This document shows positions 1 to 6,352 of a stretch of 12,429 nucleotides of DNA, piece by piece. The notes beneath the pieces were generated by a model that was given only the letters and a program-made list of their open reading frames with translations, searched no databases and was not told where the DNA came from. The number at the start of each line of letters is the position of its first letter. Within the stretch, counting starts at the first letter, position 1. Location of the stretch: positions 1-12,429 of the forward strand of contig JAEVZY010000135.1 of assembly GCA_023392035.1 (NCBI GenBank). Direction: 5' to 3'. The translations under genes were made by a program, and so were the position numbers. The DNA is from Pseudomonadota bacterium (GTDB lineage Bacteria > Pseudomonadota > Gammaproteobacteria > Burkholderiales > Burkholderiaceae_D).

Positions 1-215
1 CTGTGGGCGATCCCTACAAGGACACCGCCGGTCCGGCGGTCAATCCCTTGATCAAGATCATCAACATCGTGGCGCTCCTGATCGTGCCCTTGTTGCCGAC
101 GGTCGGCATGAGCAGCGGCGCGCCGCATGCGGCCAATCCGCCGGCGGTCTCGGCCCCGGCCGCCACCCAGCCGGCGCCGGCCGGCAGCATGGGGACGGAA
201 GCGGCAGCCAAGTAA
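1..215 (+). CDS. hppA: Membrane-bound pyrophosphatase, C-terminal end (partial)
   Basis: This is the last 70 codons of a gene that begins before the window; the reading frame starts at base 3. The motif GDPYKDTAGPAVNP matches the conserved C-terminal block of ion-pumping inorganic pyrophosphatases, which hydrolyse pyrophosphate in the inner membrane and pump H+ or Na+. A hydrophobic helix follows (IKIINIVALLIVPLL), which is the usual last transmembrane segment. After it comes an Ala/Pro-rich tail of roughly 35 residues ending at TAA 213-215; such a tail is longer than the family needs and is probably unstructured. The pumped ion cannot be decided, because the residues that determine it lie outside the window. 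A terminator at 243-270 closes the gene. Confidence 0.9.
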   Translation, partial: VGDPYKDTAGPAVNPLIKIINIVALLIVPLLPTVGMSSGAPHAANPPAVSAPAATQPAPAGSMGTEAAAK

Positions 216-242
216 TTCATTGGTTCAAGAGATGGGTTCAAG

Positions 243-270
243 AGAAAAGGCAGCTTCGGCTGCCTTTTCT
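243..270 (+). terminator. Intrinsic terminator after hppA
   Basis: A perfect 12-bp stem (AGAAAAGGCAGC and its complement) encloses a TTCG tetraloop, 28 nt after the hppA stop codon. The 3' arm ends in CCTTTTCTGTTT, giving a short, interrupted U-tract. UUCG loops are very stable and common in bacterial terminators. The A-rich 5' arm could also let it work in the opposite direction. Confidence 0.85.
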
Positions 271-354
271 GTTTCAGCGCCAGCGCATTGGGTGCAGAAT
301 TGCGAACGCAGCTGAGGAATGTCATCCCAACAAAGAGCAAAACCAGAGGAAACA

Positions 355-1113
355 ATGCAGATCAAGGACAGCGTATTCATCGTGACCGGCGGCGCGTCGG
401 GATTGGGCGCGGCCACGGCCCGCATGCTGGCGGAAAAGGGCGGCAAGCTGGTGCTTGCCGATGTGCAGGTGGAACCCGGTGAAAAACTGGCCGCCGAATT
501 GAAGGGCAAGTTCGTCAAGTGCGACGTCACCTCCGAGGCCGATGGCCGCGCCGCGGTGGCGGCCGCAGTCGCCATGGGCACGCTGCGCGGCTTGATCAAC
601 TGCGCCGGCGTGGCGCCGGCGGTGCGCACCCTGGGCCGCGACGGCCCGCATCCGCTGGAAGTCTTCCAGCGCACCGTCAACATCAACCTGGTGGGCACTT
701 TCAACATGGCCCGGCTGGCGGCCGATGAAATGGCCAAGACCGAGCCCAATGCCGATGGCGAACGCGGCGTCATCATCAATACCGCCTCGGTCGCCGCCTA
801 TGACGGCCAGATCGGACAGACCGCCTACGGCGCATCCAAGGCGGCCGTGGCCGGACTCACCTTGCCGATGGCACGCGACCTGTCGCGCAATGGCATCCGC
901 GTGATGACGATCGCCCCCGGCATTTTCGAGACCCCCATGCTGTTGGGCATGCCGCAGGAAGTGCAGGATGCGCTGGGCCAGATGGTGCCCTTTCCGCCGC
1001 GCCTGGGCCGGCCCAGCGAGTATGCGCACCTGGCGCTGTCCATCATCGAAAACTGCATGCTCAACGGCGAGGTGATCCGCCTGGATGGCGCCATCCGCAT
1101 GCAACCCAAATAA
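355..1113 (+). CDS. SDR oxidoreductase, 3-hydroxyacyl-CoA dehydrogenase type II-like
   Basis: The 252-residue protein is a classical short-chain dehydrogenase. Visible motifs are the NAD-binding loop TGGASGLG (11-18), Asp36 after beta-2 (favours NAD over NADP), NCAG (82-85), Asn111, Ser145 and the catalytic YGASK (Tyr158, Lys162), then the PG pair at 188-189. The C-terminal run RLGRPSEYAHL...GEVIRLDGAIRMQP closely follows the HSD17B10/type II 3-hydroxyacyl-CoA dehydrogenase pattern, so the likely reaction is NAD-dependent oxidation of 3-hydroxyacyl-CoA in fatty-acid or branched-chain amino-acid breakdown, in the cytoplasm. The ATG at 355 is preceded by AGAGGA (345-350) at good spacing; an upstream in-frame ATG at 319 has its GAGG almost touching it and adds 12 residues unlike the family. 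Substrate is inferred from similarity only. Confidence 0.88.
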   Translation: MQIKDSVFIVTGGASGLGAATARMLAEKGGKLVLADVQVEPGEKLAAELKGKFVKCDVTSEADGRAAVAAAVAMGTLRGLINCAGVAPAVRTLGRDGPHPLEVFQRTVNINLVGTFNMARLAADEMAKTEPNADGERGVIINTASVAAYDGQIGQTAYGASKAAVAGLTLPMARDLSRNGIRVMTIAPGIFETPMLLGMPQEVQDALGQMVPFPPRLGRPSEYAHLALSIIENCMLNGEVIRLDGAIRMQPK

Positions 1114-1186
1114 GGCGGGCATGACCGGAACCTTGGCGCGCCGCCTGGCGCCAGCAGGGGGCGCGGCAGAAAGGATGGCACCTGCA

Positions 1187-2968
1187 ATGCAGCGCCTTCT
1201 GCCGCGCAGGCTCCTGGCAGTCCTGGCCTTGTTCGCGCTGAGCGCTTGCGCCAGCCTCGCCCCGACCCAGGAGCCGCTGGAACCGGCACCCGAAGCCGAC
1301 AGCGGTTGGCAGGCAAAAGGCCATGCGCTGTTCCGTGAACAGGTGGCGGTGGCGGCCCATCCGCTGGCCGCGCGCGCCGGCGCCGACATCCTGCGCCGGG
1401 GCGGATCGGCGGCGGATGCCGCGATCGCCATGCAAATGGTACTGACCCTGGTCGAGCCGCAATCTTCCGGCATCGGCGGCGGCGCATTCCTGCTGCATTA
1501 CGATGGCCGTGACTTGCAGGCCTGGGATGGCCGCGAAACCGCACCGCGCGCCGCCGGGCCCAGGCTGTTCCTGGGCGCGGATGGCAAACCCATGCCTTTC
1601 AACCAGGCGGTGGTGGGCGGGCGCTCGGTCGGCGTGCCGGGCGTGCTGGCCATGCTGGCCCAGGTCCACAAGCAGCACGGTCAGTTGCCCTGGAAAGAGC
1701 TGTTCCAGCCGGCCATCCAGCTCTCGCGCGAAGGCTTTGCCATCAGTCCCCGGCTGGCGCATCTGCTGACCCTGGAGCCGCGCCTGGCCGAAGACCGCGA
1801 AGCCCGCGCCTATTTCTTCGACAAGAAGGGCAAGCCCTGGCCGGCCGGTCATGTGCTGAAAAACCCGGCCCTGGCCAATACCCTGCAAGCCATCGCCGAT
1901 GGCGGACCGGACGCTTTTTATCGTGGACCGCTGGCGCACGCGATAGCCGCCAAGGTGGCCGGCCACAAAAGCAATCCCGGCCTGCTGCGCGAAGAAGATC
2001 TGCAGGCTTACCAGGCCAAGCTGCGTGAAGCAGTCTGCGGCGACTACCGCAGTTGGCGAGTGTGCGGCATGCCGCCGCCTTCATCCGGCGGCATCGGCGT
2101 GCTGCAAATGCTGGGCATCCTGCAGCGCCTGCAGATAGACCGCCTGCCACCCCGGAATGGCGTTCTGCAGCCGCGGGCGGTGCACCTGTTTTCCGAGGCC
2201 GGGCGTCTGGTCTATGCCGACCGCATGCGCTATGTGGCCGATACCGATTTTGTCGCCTTGCCCGGCAACAGCCCCAAGGCCTTGCTCGACCCGGACTACC
2301 TCGCCAAGCGCGCCACCCTGGTCAGCGAACGTTCCATGAGCCACGCCGAACCCGGCCAGCCGCTGGGCGTGAAATTCGCGCAGGGCGATGACCATTCCAT
2401 GGATGCGCCATCCACCTCGCATCTGGTGGCGCGCGACAAGGCCGGGCGGGTGGTGTCCATGACCACCAGCATCGAACGCGCCTTCGGCTCGCAATTGATG
2501 GTGGGCGGCTTCCTGCTGAACAACGAGCTGACCGATTTCTCTTTCCTGCCGGGCGACGGCAATGGGCCGGTGGCCAACCGGGTCGAGCCCGGCAAGCGTC
2601 CACGCAGCGCCATGGCGCCGACCATGGTCTTCGACCGTGCCAGCGGCGAGCTGGTGCTGGCGCTGGGTTCGCCCGGCGGACCGGCCATCATCAACTATGT
2701 GAGCAAGAGCCTGGTCGGGGTGCTCGGCTGGGGCATGAATCTGCAAGATGCGGTGGACTTGCCCAATTTCGGCAGCCGCAATGGGCCGACCGAATTGGAG
2801 GCCGGACGTTTCGATTCCGGATTGATTGCCGATCTGCGCCAACGCCGGCACCTGGTGGTACAGGGGCCGCAGACTTCAGGCCTGCATGGCCTGCAATGGC
2901 TGGAGAAGGAACAGCGCTGGCTGGGCGCGGTGGACCCACGCCGCGAGGGCGAGGCGCTGGGAGACTAG
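1187..2968 (+). CDS. ggt: Gamma-glutamyltransferase, predicted lipoprotein
   Basis: This is a 593-residue gamma-glutamyltransferase/glutathione hydrolase (N-terminal nucleophile family). Such enzymes cleave the gamma-glutamyl bond of glutathione and transfer the glutamyl group to water or amino acids after self-cleaving into two subunits. The predicted cleavage site and nucleophile is Thr410 in the block DAPSTSHLVA; other family members usually have Thr-Thr-His there, here Thr-Ser-His. PPPSSGG (296-302) and the oxyanion-hole block GSPGG (494-498) are present. The N-terminus (RR, a Leu/Ala core, then LSAC with Cys21) is a lipoprotein signal, so the enzyme should sit lipid-anchored in the cell envelope rather than free in the periplasm. 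The ATG at 1187 was chosen because it gives a compact signal peptide; ATG 1175 lies directly against AAAGGA and adds four residues. The gene starts 73 nt after the SDR gene on the same strand. Confidence 0.9.
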   Translation: MQRLLPRRLLAVLALFALSACASLAPTQEPLEPAPEADSGWQAKGHALFREQVAVAAHPLAARAGADILRRGGSAADAAIAMQMVLTLVEPQSSGIGGGAFLLHYDGRDLQAWDGRETAPRAAGPRLFLGADGKPMPFNQAVVGGRSVGVPGVLAMLAQVHKQHGQLPWKELFQPAIQLSREGFAISPRLAHLLTLEPRLAEDREARAYFFDKKGKPWPAGHVLKNPALANTLQAIADGGPDAFYRGPLAHAIAAKVAGHKSNPGLLREEDLQAYQAKLREAVCGDYRSWRVCGMPPPSSGGIGVLQMLGILQRLQIDRLPPRNGVLQPRAVHLFSEAGRLVYADRMRYVADTDFVALPGNSPKALLDPDYLAKRATLVSERSMSHAEPGQPLGVKFAQGDDHSMDAPSTSHLVARDKAGRVVSMTTSIERAFGSQLMVGGFLLNNELTDFSFLPGDGNGPVANRVEPGKRPRSAMAPTMVFDRASGELVLALGSPGGPAIINYVSKSLVGVLGWGMNLQDAVDLPNFGSRNGPTELEAGRFDSGLIADLRQRRHLVVQGPQTSGLHGLQWLEKEQRWLGAVDPRREGEALGD

Positions 2969-2990
2969 CGCCCCGTTTTTCGAGGGAGGC

Positions 2991-3018
2991 GCCGGAGGCA
3001 TGGCGGGATGCCTCCGGC
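2991..3018. terminator. Perfect hairpin between convergent genes
   Basis: An 11-bp perfect inverted repeat (GCCGGAGGCAT and its complement) encloses a 6-nt loop. It lies 22 nt after the gamma-glutamyltransferase stop and 14 nt beyond the stop of the convergent small gene. The position suggests a shared bidirectional terminator. Neither strand has a U-tract after it, so it may act with Rho or as an RNA 3'-end stabiliser instead. Confidence 0.5.
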
Positions 3019-3032
3019 TACCCGGCGCGCGA

Positions 3033-3401
3033 TCAGCGGCGCCAATCGCGGCCGTGACCACGGTCATGGTCCCAGTGCCGCCATTGCTCATGGCGATAGC
3101 GCCAGCCGGGCCCGCCGTAGGCGCCGTAATACACCGGGGCCGGGGCCACCACCACCGGGCGCGGCGCCACATACACCGGGCGCGGCGCCATCACCACCGG
3201 GGCCGGATAGACCACCGGCGCCGGCGCCACCACCACCGGAGCTTGGCGATAAACCGGGGCCGGCGCATACACCGCACCTGGCGTCCCGATGTTGATGTTC
3301 CAACTGACGTCAGGGTAAGCTTGCGCCTGCGCACCCGCGGACAGGCCAAGAAGGACGGCGGCTGAAACAACCCCTGCGGCAAGTTTGAAGACGGTTTTCA
3401 T
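3033..3401 (-). CDS. Small secreted Pro/Val/Ala-repeat protein
   Basis: The 122-residue product has a clear Sec signal peptide: MKTVFK, a hydrophobic stretch of about 15 residues, then AGAQAQA with probable cleavage near residues 26-28. The mature part begins YPDVSWNINIGTPG, continues into an irregular repeat of AP-x-PV units (about residues 44-92), and ends in a His/Arg/Trp/Asp-rich basic tail. Similar short low-complexity exported proteins are common in Burkholderiales, but I know of no assigned function. The start at 3401 is supported by AAGGAAA (complement of 3406-3412) just upstream; an ATG ten codons earlier would spoil the signal peptide. It is divergent from the ribonuclease gene and convergent with ggt. 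A surface or periplasmic structural or metal-binding role is possible but only a guess. Confidence 0.75.
   Translation of the reverse strand: MKTVFKLAAGVVSAAVLLGLSAGAQAQAYPDVSWNINIGTPGAVYAPAPVYRQAPVVVAPAPVVYPAPVVMAPRPVYVAPRPVVVAPAPVYYGAYGGPGWRYRHEQWRHWDHDRGHGRDWRR
3126..3272 (-). repeat. In-frame AP-x-PV coding repeat
   Basis: GC-rich degenerate repeat units inside the small secreted protein gene encode variations on APAPV, APRPV and PAPVV (residues 44-92). On the plus strand they appear as recurring CACCACCGG and GGGCGCGGCGCCA blocks. Such DNA can change length by slippage. Confidence 0.65.
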
Positions 3402-3429
3402 GGCATTTCCTTTGTTTGTCTGCACGCTC

Positions 3430-3459
3430 ATTTAACGTCCGCAGCCCGCCCGGCGTCAC
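3430..3459 (-). promoter_or_regulatory. Candidate promoter for the small secreted protein
   Basis: On the minus strand GTGACG (complement of 3454-3459) and TTAAAT (complement of 3430-3435) are separated by 18 nt, upstream of the start at 3401. Each box matches the sigma-70 consensus at about four of six positions, so this is a weak prediction. The region shared with the divergent ribonuclease gene is only 85 nt long. Confidence 0.3.
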
Positions 3460-3486
3460 CCGGTCGGCCGTAAATACCGCAACAAT

Positions 3487-3930
3487 ATGTGTCCGGGAAT
3501 GCCTGTTCTTGTCGCAAGTCGCCTGGCAACTGGCCAGGCAAGCCGTACCGGATGGTGGCGCCGGCTGAGCCTGCTTTGGCTGGCTTTCCTGTTGTTCGGA
3601 CTGGCCGGCCAGACCCTTGCCCGGGGCTTTGATGGCGAACAAATCCCGACAATCGAACTTCGGGATTTGCCGGTCGAGGCGCGCAATACCCTGGCCCTGA
3701 TCCGGCAGGGCGGACCCTTCCCCTGGCCCAAGGATGGCAGCGTTTTTGGCAACTACGAAGGGGTTTTGCCAAAGCAAAAGCGCGGGTATTATCACGAGTT
3801 CACGGTCAACACGCCCGGACTGCGCGGGCGTGGCGCCCGCCGCATCATCGTTGGCGGCAACTGGCAAACCTCCCGTGACATTTACTACACGGGCAACCAC
3901 TATGCGAGTTTTTCTCGCATCAAAGAGTAA
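3487..3930 (+). CDS. Secreted guanyl-type ribonuclease (barnase/RNase Sa family)
   Basis: The C-terminal ~95 residues follow the N1/T1/barnase microbial ribonuclease family closely, especially Streptomyces RNase Sa. Matching blocks are LPVEARNTLALI, GPFPWPKDGSVF, YYHEFTV, a RGRGARRI segment and YYTGNHYASF. By alignment the catalytic base is Glu104, the phosphate-binding arginines Arg115 and Arg119, and the catalytic acid His138 (RNase Sa Glu54, Arg65, Arg69, His85), so all catalytic residues are present. These enzymes cut single-stranded RNA, usually after G. The N-terminus has basic residues, a hydrophobic core (LSLLWLAFLLFGLAG) and a likely signal-peptidase site after QTLA (residues 42-45), so export is predicted. 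The RNase Sa disulphide cysteines are absent. The start is uncertain: neither ATG 3487 nor ATG 3499 has a good ribosome site. A barstar-type inhibitor gene follows after 3 nt. Confidence 0.9.
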   Translation: MCPGMPVLVASRLATGQASRTGWWRRLSLLWLAFLLFGLAGQTLARGFDGEQIPTIELRDLPVEARNTLALIRQGGPFPWPKDGSVFGNYEGVLPKQKRGYYHEFTVNTPGLRGRGARRIIVGGNWQTSRDIYYTGNHYASFSRIKE

Positions 3931-3933
3931 GAA

Positions 3934-4398
3934 GTGAACATCTACAGTTTCGTGGCGCACGACCATGTGTCGAGCGAGCCGCGTTTGGAAATACGTGAAC
4001 AGGAATTGCTGGCGACGGTACCGTCCAATGCGGTGCAGTCGATCCGTGCCTTTCGCGTAACCGAATTGCAAGCCGAGGCCGCGCGCCTGGGCCAGCATTT
4101 CCTGTATGCCTGGGCCGGCGAGGCCACCACCAAGCACCAGGTCCTGACGACCCTGGCCCAGTCTTTCCATTTTCCGCGCCAGTTCGGCAAGAATTTCGAC
4201 ACCCTCAAGGATTGCCTGACCGGCATGGTCTTCAAGGCCGGCAGCCAGCCGGGCTTTTTGGTGGTGCTGGAACAATTGCCCAATACGCCAAATTTCGACC
4301 GCGAAGCCCGGGAAAACCTGCTCGACCTGTTCCGCGAGGCGGCCGATTTCTGGGCCGACAAGAAAGTCGCTTTCCGCGTCTTCTATTCCTTCCAATAG
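3934..4398 (+). CDS. Barstar-family ribonuclease inhibitor
   Basis: This 154-residue protein has a barstar domain in its C-terminal ~90 residues. The block FGKNFDTLKDCLTG (84-97) matches the barstar helix that plugs the barnase active site, and LFREA (132-136) matches a second contact region. The acidic contact residues align: Asp89 with barstar Asp35, Asp93 with Asp39 and Glu135 with Glu76; barstar Trp38 is replaced by Lys92. About 65 residues precede the core and have no counterpart in the 89-residue Bacillus barstar. There is no signal peptide, so it should act in the cytoplasm, protecting the cell from RNase that has not been exported. It starts with GTG, 3 nt after the ribonuclease stop, with AAAGAG (3922-3927) inside the ribonuclease gene as ribosome site, so its translation is probably coupled. 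Confidence 0.88.
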   Translation: MNIYSFVAHDHVSSEPRLEIREQELLATVPSNAVQSIRAFRVTELQAEAARLGQHFLYAWAGEATTKHQVLTTLAQSFHFPRQFGKNFDTLKDCLTGMVFKAGSQPGFLVVLEQLPNTPNFDREARENLLDLFREAADFWADKKVAFRVFYSFQ

Positions 4399-4408
4399 CC
4401 AGGTCTGG

Positions 4409-4439
4409 TCCCGGCGCTGCCGGGACGGCGCGGTACAAT
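4409..4439 (+). promoter_or_regulatory. Hairpin and TACAAT box before purN
   Basis: A 7-bp perfect stem (TCCCGGC, loop GCT, GCCGGGA; 4409-4425) lies 10 nt after the inhibitor stop and could be a weak terminator or mRNA end, though no U-run follows. TACAAT at 4434-4439 matches the sigma-70 -10 consensus at five of six positions. No convincing -35 box is seen 16-18 nt upstream. Transcription starting about 7 nt after TACAAT would begin at or next to the purN ATG at 4447. Confidence 0.45.
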
Positions 4440-4446
4440 GCGCGCC

Positions 4447-5061
4447 ATGAAAAATATCGTCATCCTGATTTCCGGCCGTGGCAGCAATATGGTGGCCATT
4501 TTGGAAGCGGCCCGCCGTGAGCAATGGCCGGCCCGCATCGCCGCCGTGATCAGCAACCGGGCCGATGCCAAGGGCCTGGAAACCGCCGCCGGCTTCGGCA
4601 TCCCGACCGCGGTCCTGCCTTCGAAAAATTTCTCCGATCGCGCCAGTTTCGACGCCGCCCTGCAGGAAAAAATCGACAGTTTCCAGCCTGATTTGGTCTT
4701 GCTGGCCGGCTTCATGCGCATCTTGACGCCGCAATTCGTTGGCCATTACGCCGGCCGCATGATGAATATCCATCCCTCGCTGCTGCCGTCCTTCACCGGA
4801 CTGGACACCCATGCGCGGGCCCTGCAGACCGGCGTCAAGGTGCATGGCGCCACCGTGCATTTCGTGACGGCGGAGCTGGACGTCGGCCCCATCATCGAGC
4901 AGGCGGTAGTCCCCGTCCTGCAGGACGACAGCGAAGCCACGCTGGCGGCCCGGGTGCTGGAACAGGAACACATCATTTATCCGCGCGCCGTGCGGCATTT
5001 CGTCGAAGATCGCCTGAGCCTGGTCGACGGCCGGGTGCTGCTCGCCCCCGAGCGCGCATGA
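4447..5061 (+). CDS. purN: Phosphoribosylglycinamide formyltransferase
   Basis: The 204-residue enzyme transfers a formyl group from 10-formyltetrahydrofolate to glycinamide ribonucleotide, the third step of purine synthesis, in the cytoplasm. The N-terminal ISGRGSNM (8-15) is the phosphate-binding loop. The catalytic residues fall in the expected places: Asn107 and His109 in MMNIHPSLLP and Asp145 in TAELDVGP, matching E. coli Asn106, His108 and Asp144. Length equals the usual ~205-212 residues. The start at 4447 matches the family N-terminus (MKNIVILISG); an ATG at 4438 lies inside the TACAAT box. No Shine-Dalgarno sequence is visible before 4447, which fits a leaderless or nearly leaderless message. 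The next gene begins 25 nt downstream. Confidence 0.95.
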   Translation: MKNIVILISGRGSNMVAILEAARREQWPARIAAVISNRADAKGLETAAGFGIPTAVLPSKNFSDRASFDAALQEKIDSFQPDLVLLAGFMRILTPQFVGHYAGRMMNIHPSLLPSFTGLDTHARALQTGVKVHGATVHFVTAELDVGPIIEQAVVPVLQDDSEATLAARVLEQEHIIYPRAVRHFVEDRLSLVDGRVLLAPERA

Positions 5062-5086
5062 ACCGACATCCCGAAGGAAACACACT

Positions 5087-6352
5087 ATGAGGCTGTCGCC
5101 CTGGGTCATTACCAGCCTGGAAGCGGTGCTGCGCGAAATTTTGCGCTTCACCGGTCCGGCTGACGTCGTGTTGTCACGCTATTTTCGTGAGAACCCCAAA
5201 CTTGGTTCGCGCGAGCGCGGCGCGGTGGCGGAAGCCGCCTACGCCGTGCTGCGCAATCGCCTGGTCTACAACCATCTGGCGCAGTCGGGCAGCGGTCCGG
5301 AATTGCGACGCATGGCGCTGCTGGGCCTGGCCGATACGGTCGGCGTGGAAGCCATCGCTTCCCTGGCCGAGCACGAGGCCGAATGGTTGAAGCGTGTGCA
5401 GCAGGTGGATCGCGCCAGCCTGCCCGATGCGCTGCGCCTGAACATGCCGGCCTGGCTGATGGAGCGCCTGGTGCGCCAGCATGGCGAAGAACAAGCGCAG
5501 GCGCTGGCGCAAAGCCTGAACCGGCCGGCGCCGCTGGACTTGCGCGTCAACCTGCAAAAGGCCAACCGCGACGAGGTGCTGCAGCAACTGCAGGCGGCCA
5601 GCATCGATTGCAGTCCCACGCCGTTTTCGCCGCTGGGCATCCGCCTGGCCGGCAAGCCGGCGCTGCAGAACCTGCCGCTGTTCCAGCAGGGTGCGATCGA
5701 GGTCCAGGACGAAGGCAGCCAGCTGCTGGTCTTGTCCACGGGCGCCCGGCGCGGCGAGATGGTGGCCGATTTCTGCGCCGGCGCCGGCGGCAAGACCCTG
5801 GGCCTGGGCGCCATGATGCGCAACACCGGCCGCCTGTACGCCTTTGACGTCTCCGAGAAGCGCCTGGCCAAGCTCAAGCCGCGCCTGGCGCGCAGCGGTT
5901 TGTCAAATGTGCATCCGGCCGTGATCGCGCACGAGAACGATGCCAAGATCAAGCGCCTGGCCGGCAAGCTGGACCGGGTGCTGGTGGATGCGCCCTGCAG
6001 CGGCCTGGGCACCCTGCGCCGCAATCCCGACATGAAGTGGCGCCAGACCGAGGCCGGGATTGCCGAGCTGACCGCCAAGCAGGCCAGCATCCTGGCCGGC
6101 GCCGCGCGCCTGGTGAAGCCGGGCGGCACCCTGGTCTACGCCACCTGCAGCCTGCTGGACGAAGAAAACGAAAACATCGTGCAGCAATTCCTGGCCGCGC
6201 ATGCGGGCTTCAGCCTGGTGCCCATGCGCGAGGTGCTGGCCGCGCAAAAGATCGCGCTCGACACCGGCGACTATCTGAAGCTGCTGCCGCATGTGCATGG
6301 AACCGACGGCTTCTTCGCCGCCGTCCTGCAAAGGCAGCAAGCCCAGAAATGA
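5087..6352 (+). CDS. RsmB/NOP-family RNA cytosine-C5 methyltransferase
   Basis: The 421-residue protein has the RsmB/NOP2/Sun methyltransferase fold. The SAM-binding motif DFCAGAGGKT is at 228-237, VDAPCSG at 300-306 (Cys304) and YATCSL at 351-356 (Cys354). In this family the TC-motif cysteine attacks cytosine C6 and the PC-motif cysteine helps release the product. A NusB-like helical N-terminus of about 140 residues precedes the catalytic part, and HGTDGFF (404-410) is the usual C-terminal block. It probably makes m5C in rRNA, but whether it is the 16S C967 enzyme cannot be told: rsmB itself is usually linked to fmt, while this gene follows purN. The start has a strong ribosome site, GAAGGAAA (5073-5080), 6 nt before the ATG. 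It overlaps the next gene by 4 nt. Confidence 0.88.
   Translation: MRLSPWVITSLEAVLREILRFTGPADVVLSRYFRENPKLGSRERGAVAEAAYAVLRNRLVYNHLAQSGSGPELRRMALLGLADTVGVEAIASLAEHEAEWLKRVQQVDRASLPDALRLNMPAWLMERLVRQHGEEQAQALAQSLNRPAPLDLRVNLQKANRDEVLQQLQAASIDCSPTPFSPLGIRLAGKPALQNLPLFQQGAIEVQDEGSQLLVLSTGARRGEMVADFCAGAGGKTLGLGAMMRNTGRLYAFDVSEKRLAKLKPRLARSGLSNVHPAVIAHENDAKIKRLAGKLDRVLVDAPCSGLGTLRRNPDMKWRQTEAGIAELTAKQASILAGAARLVKPGGTLVYATCSLLDEENENIVQQFLAAHAGFSLVPMREVLAAQKIALDTGDYLKLLPHVHGTDGFFAAVLQRQQAQK

Noticed and set aside
322..1473. A 383-codon minus-strand open frame over the SDR and ggt genes
   Set aside because: It is antisense to two clear families and is rich in His, Gly and Arg, as expected of shadow frames in such DNA.
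3310..5151. A 613-codon open frame on the minus strand across the RNase, inhibitor and purN genes
   Set aside because: It is antisense to three recognised genes, its composition matches no protein family, and high-GC DNA commonly gives long shadow frames.
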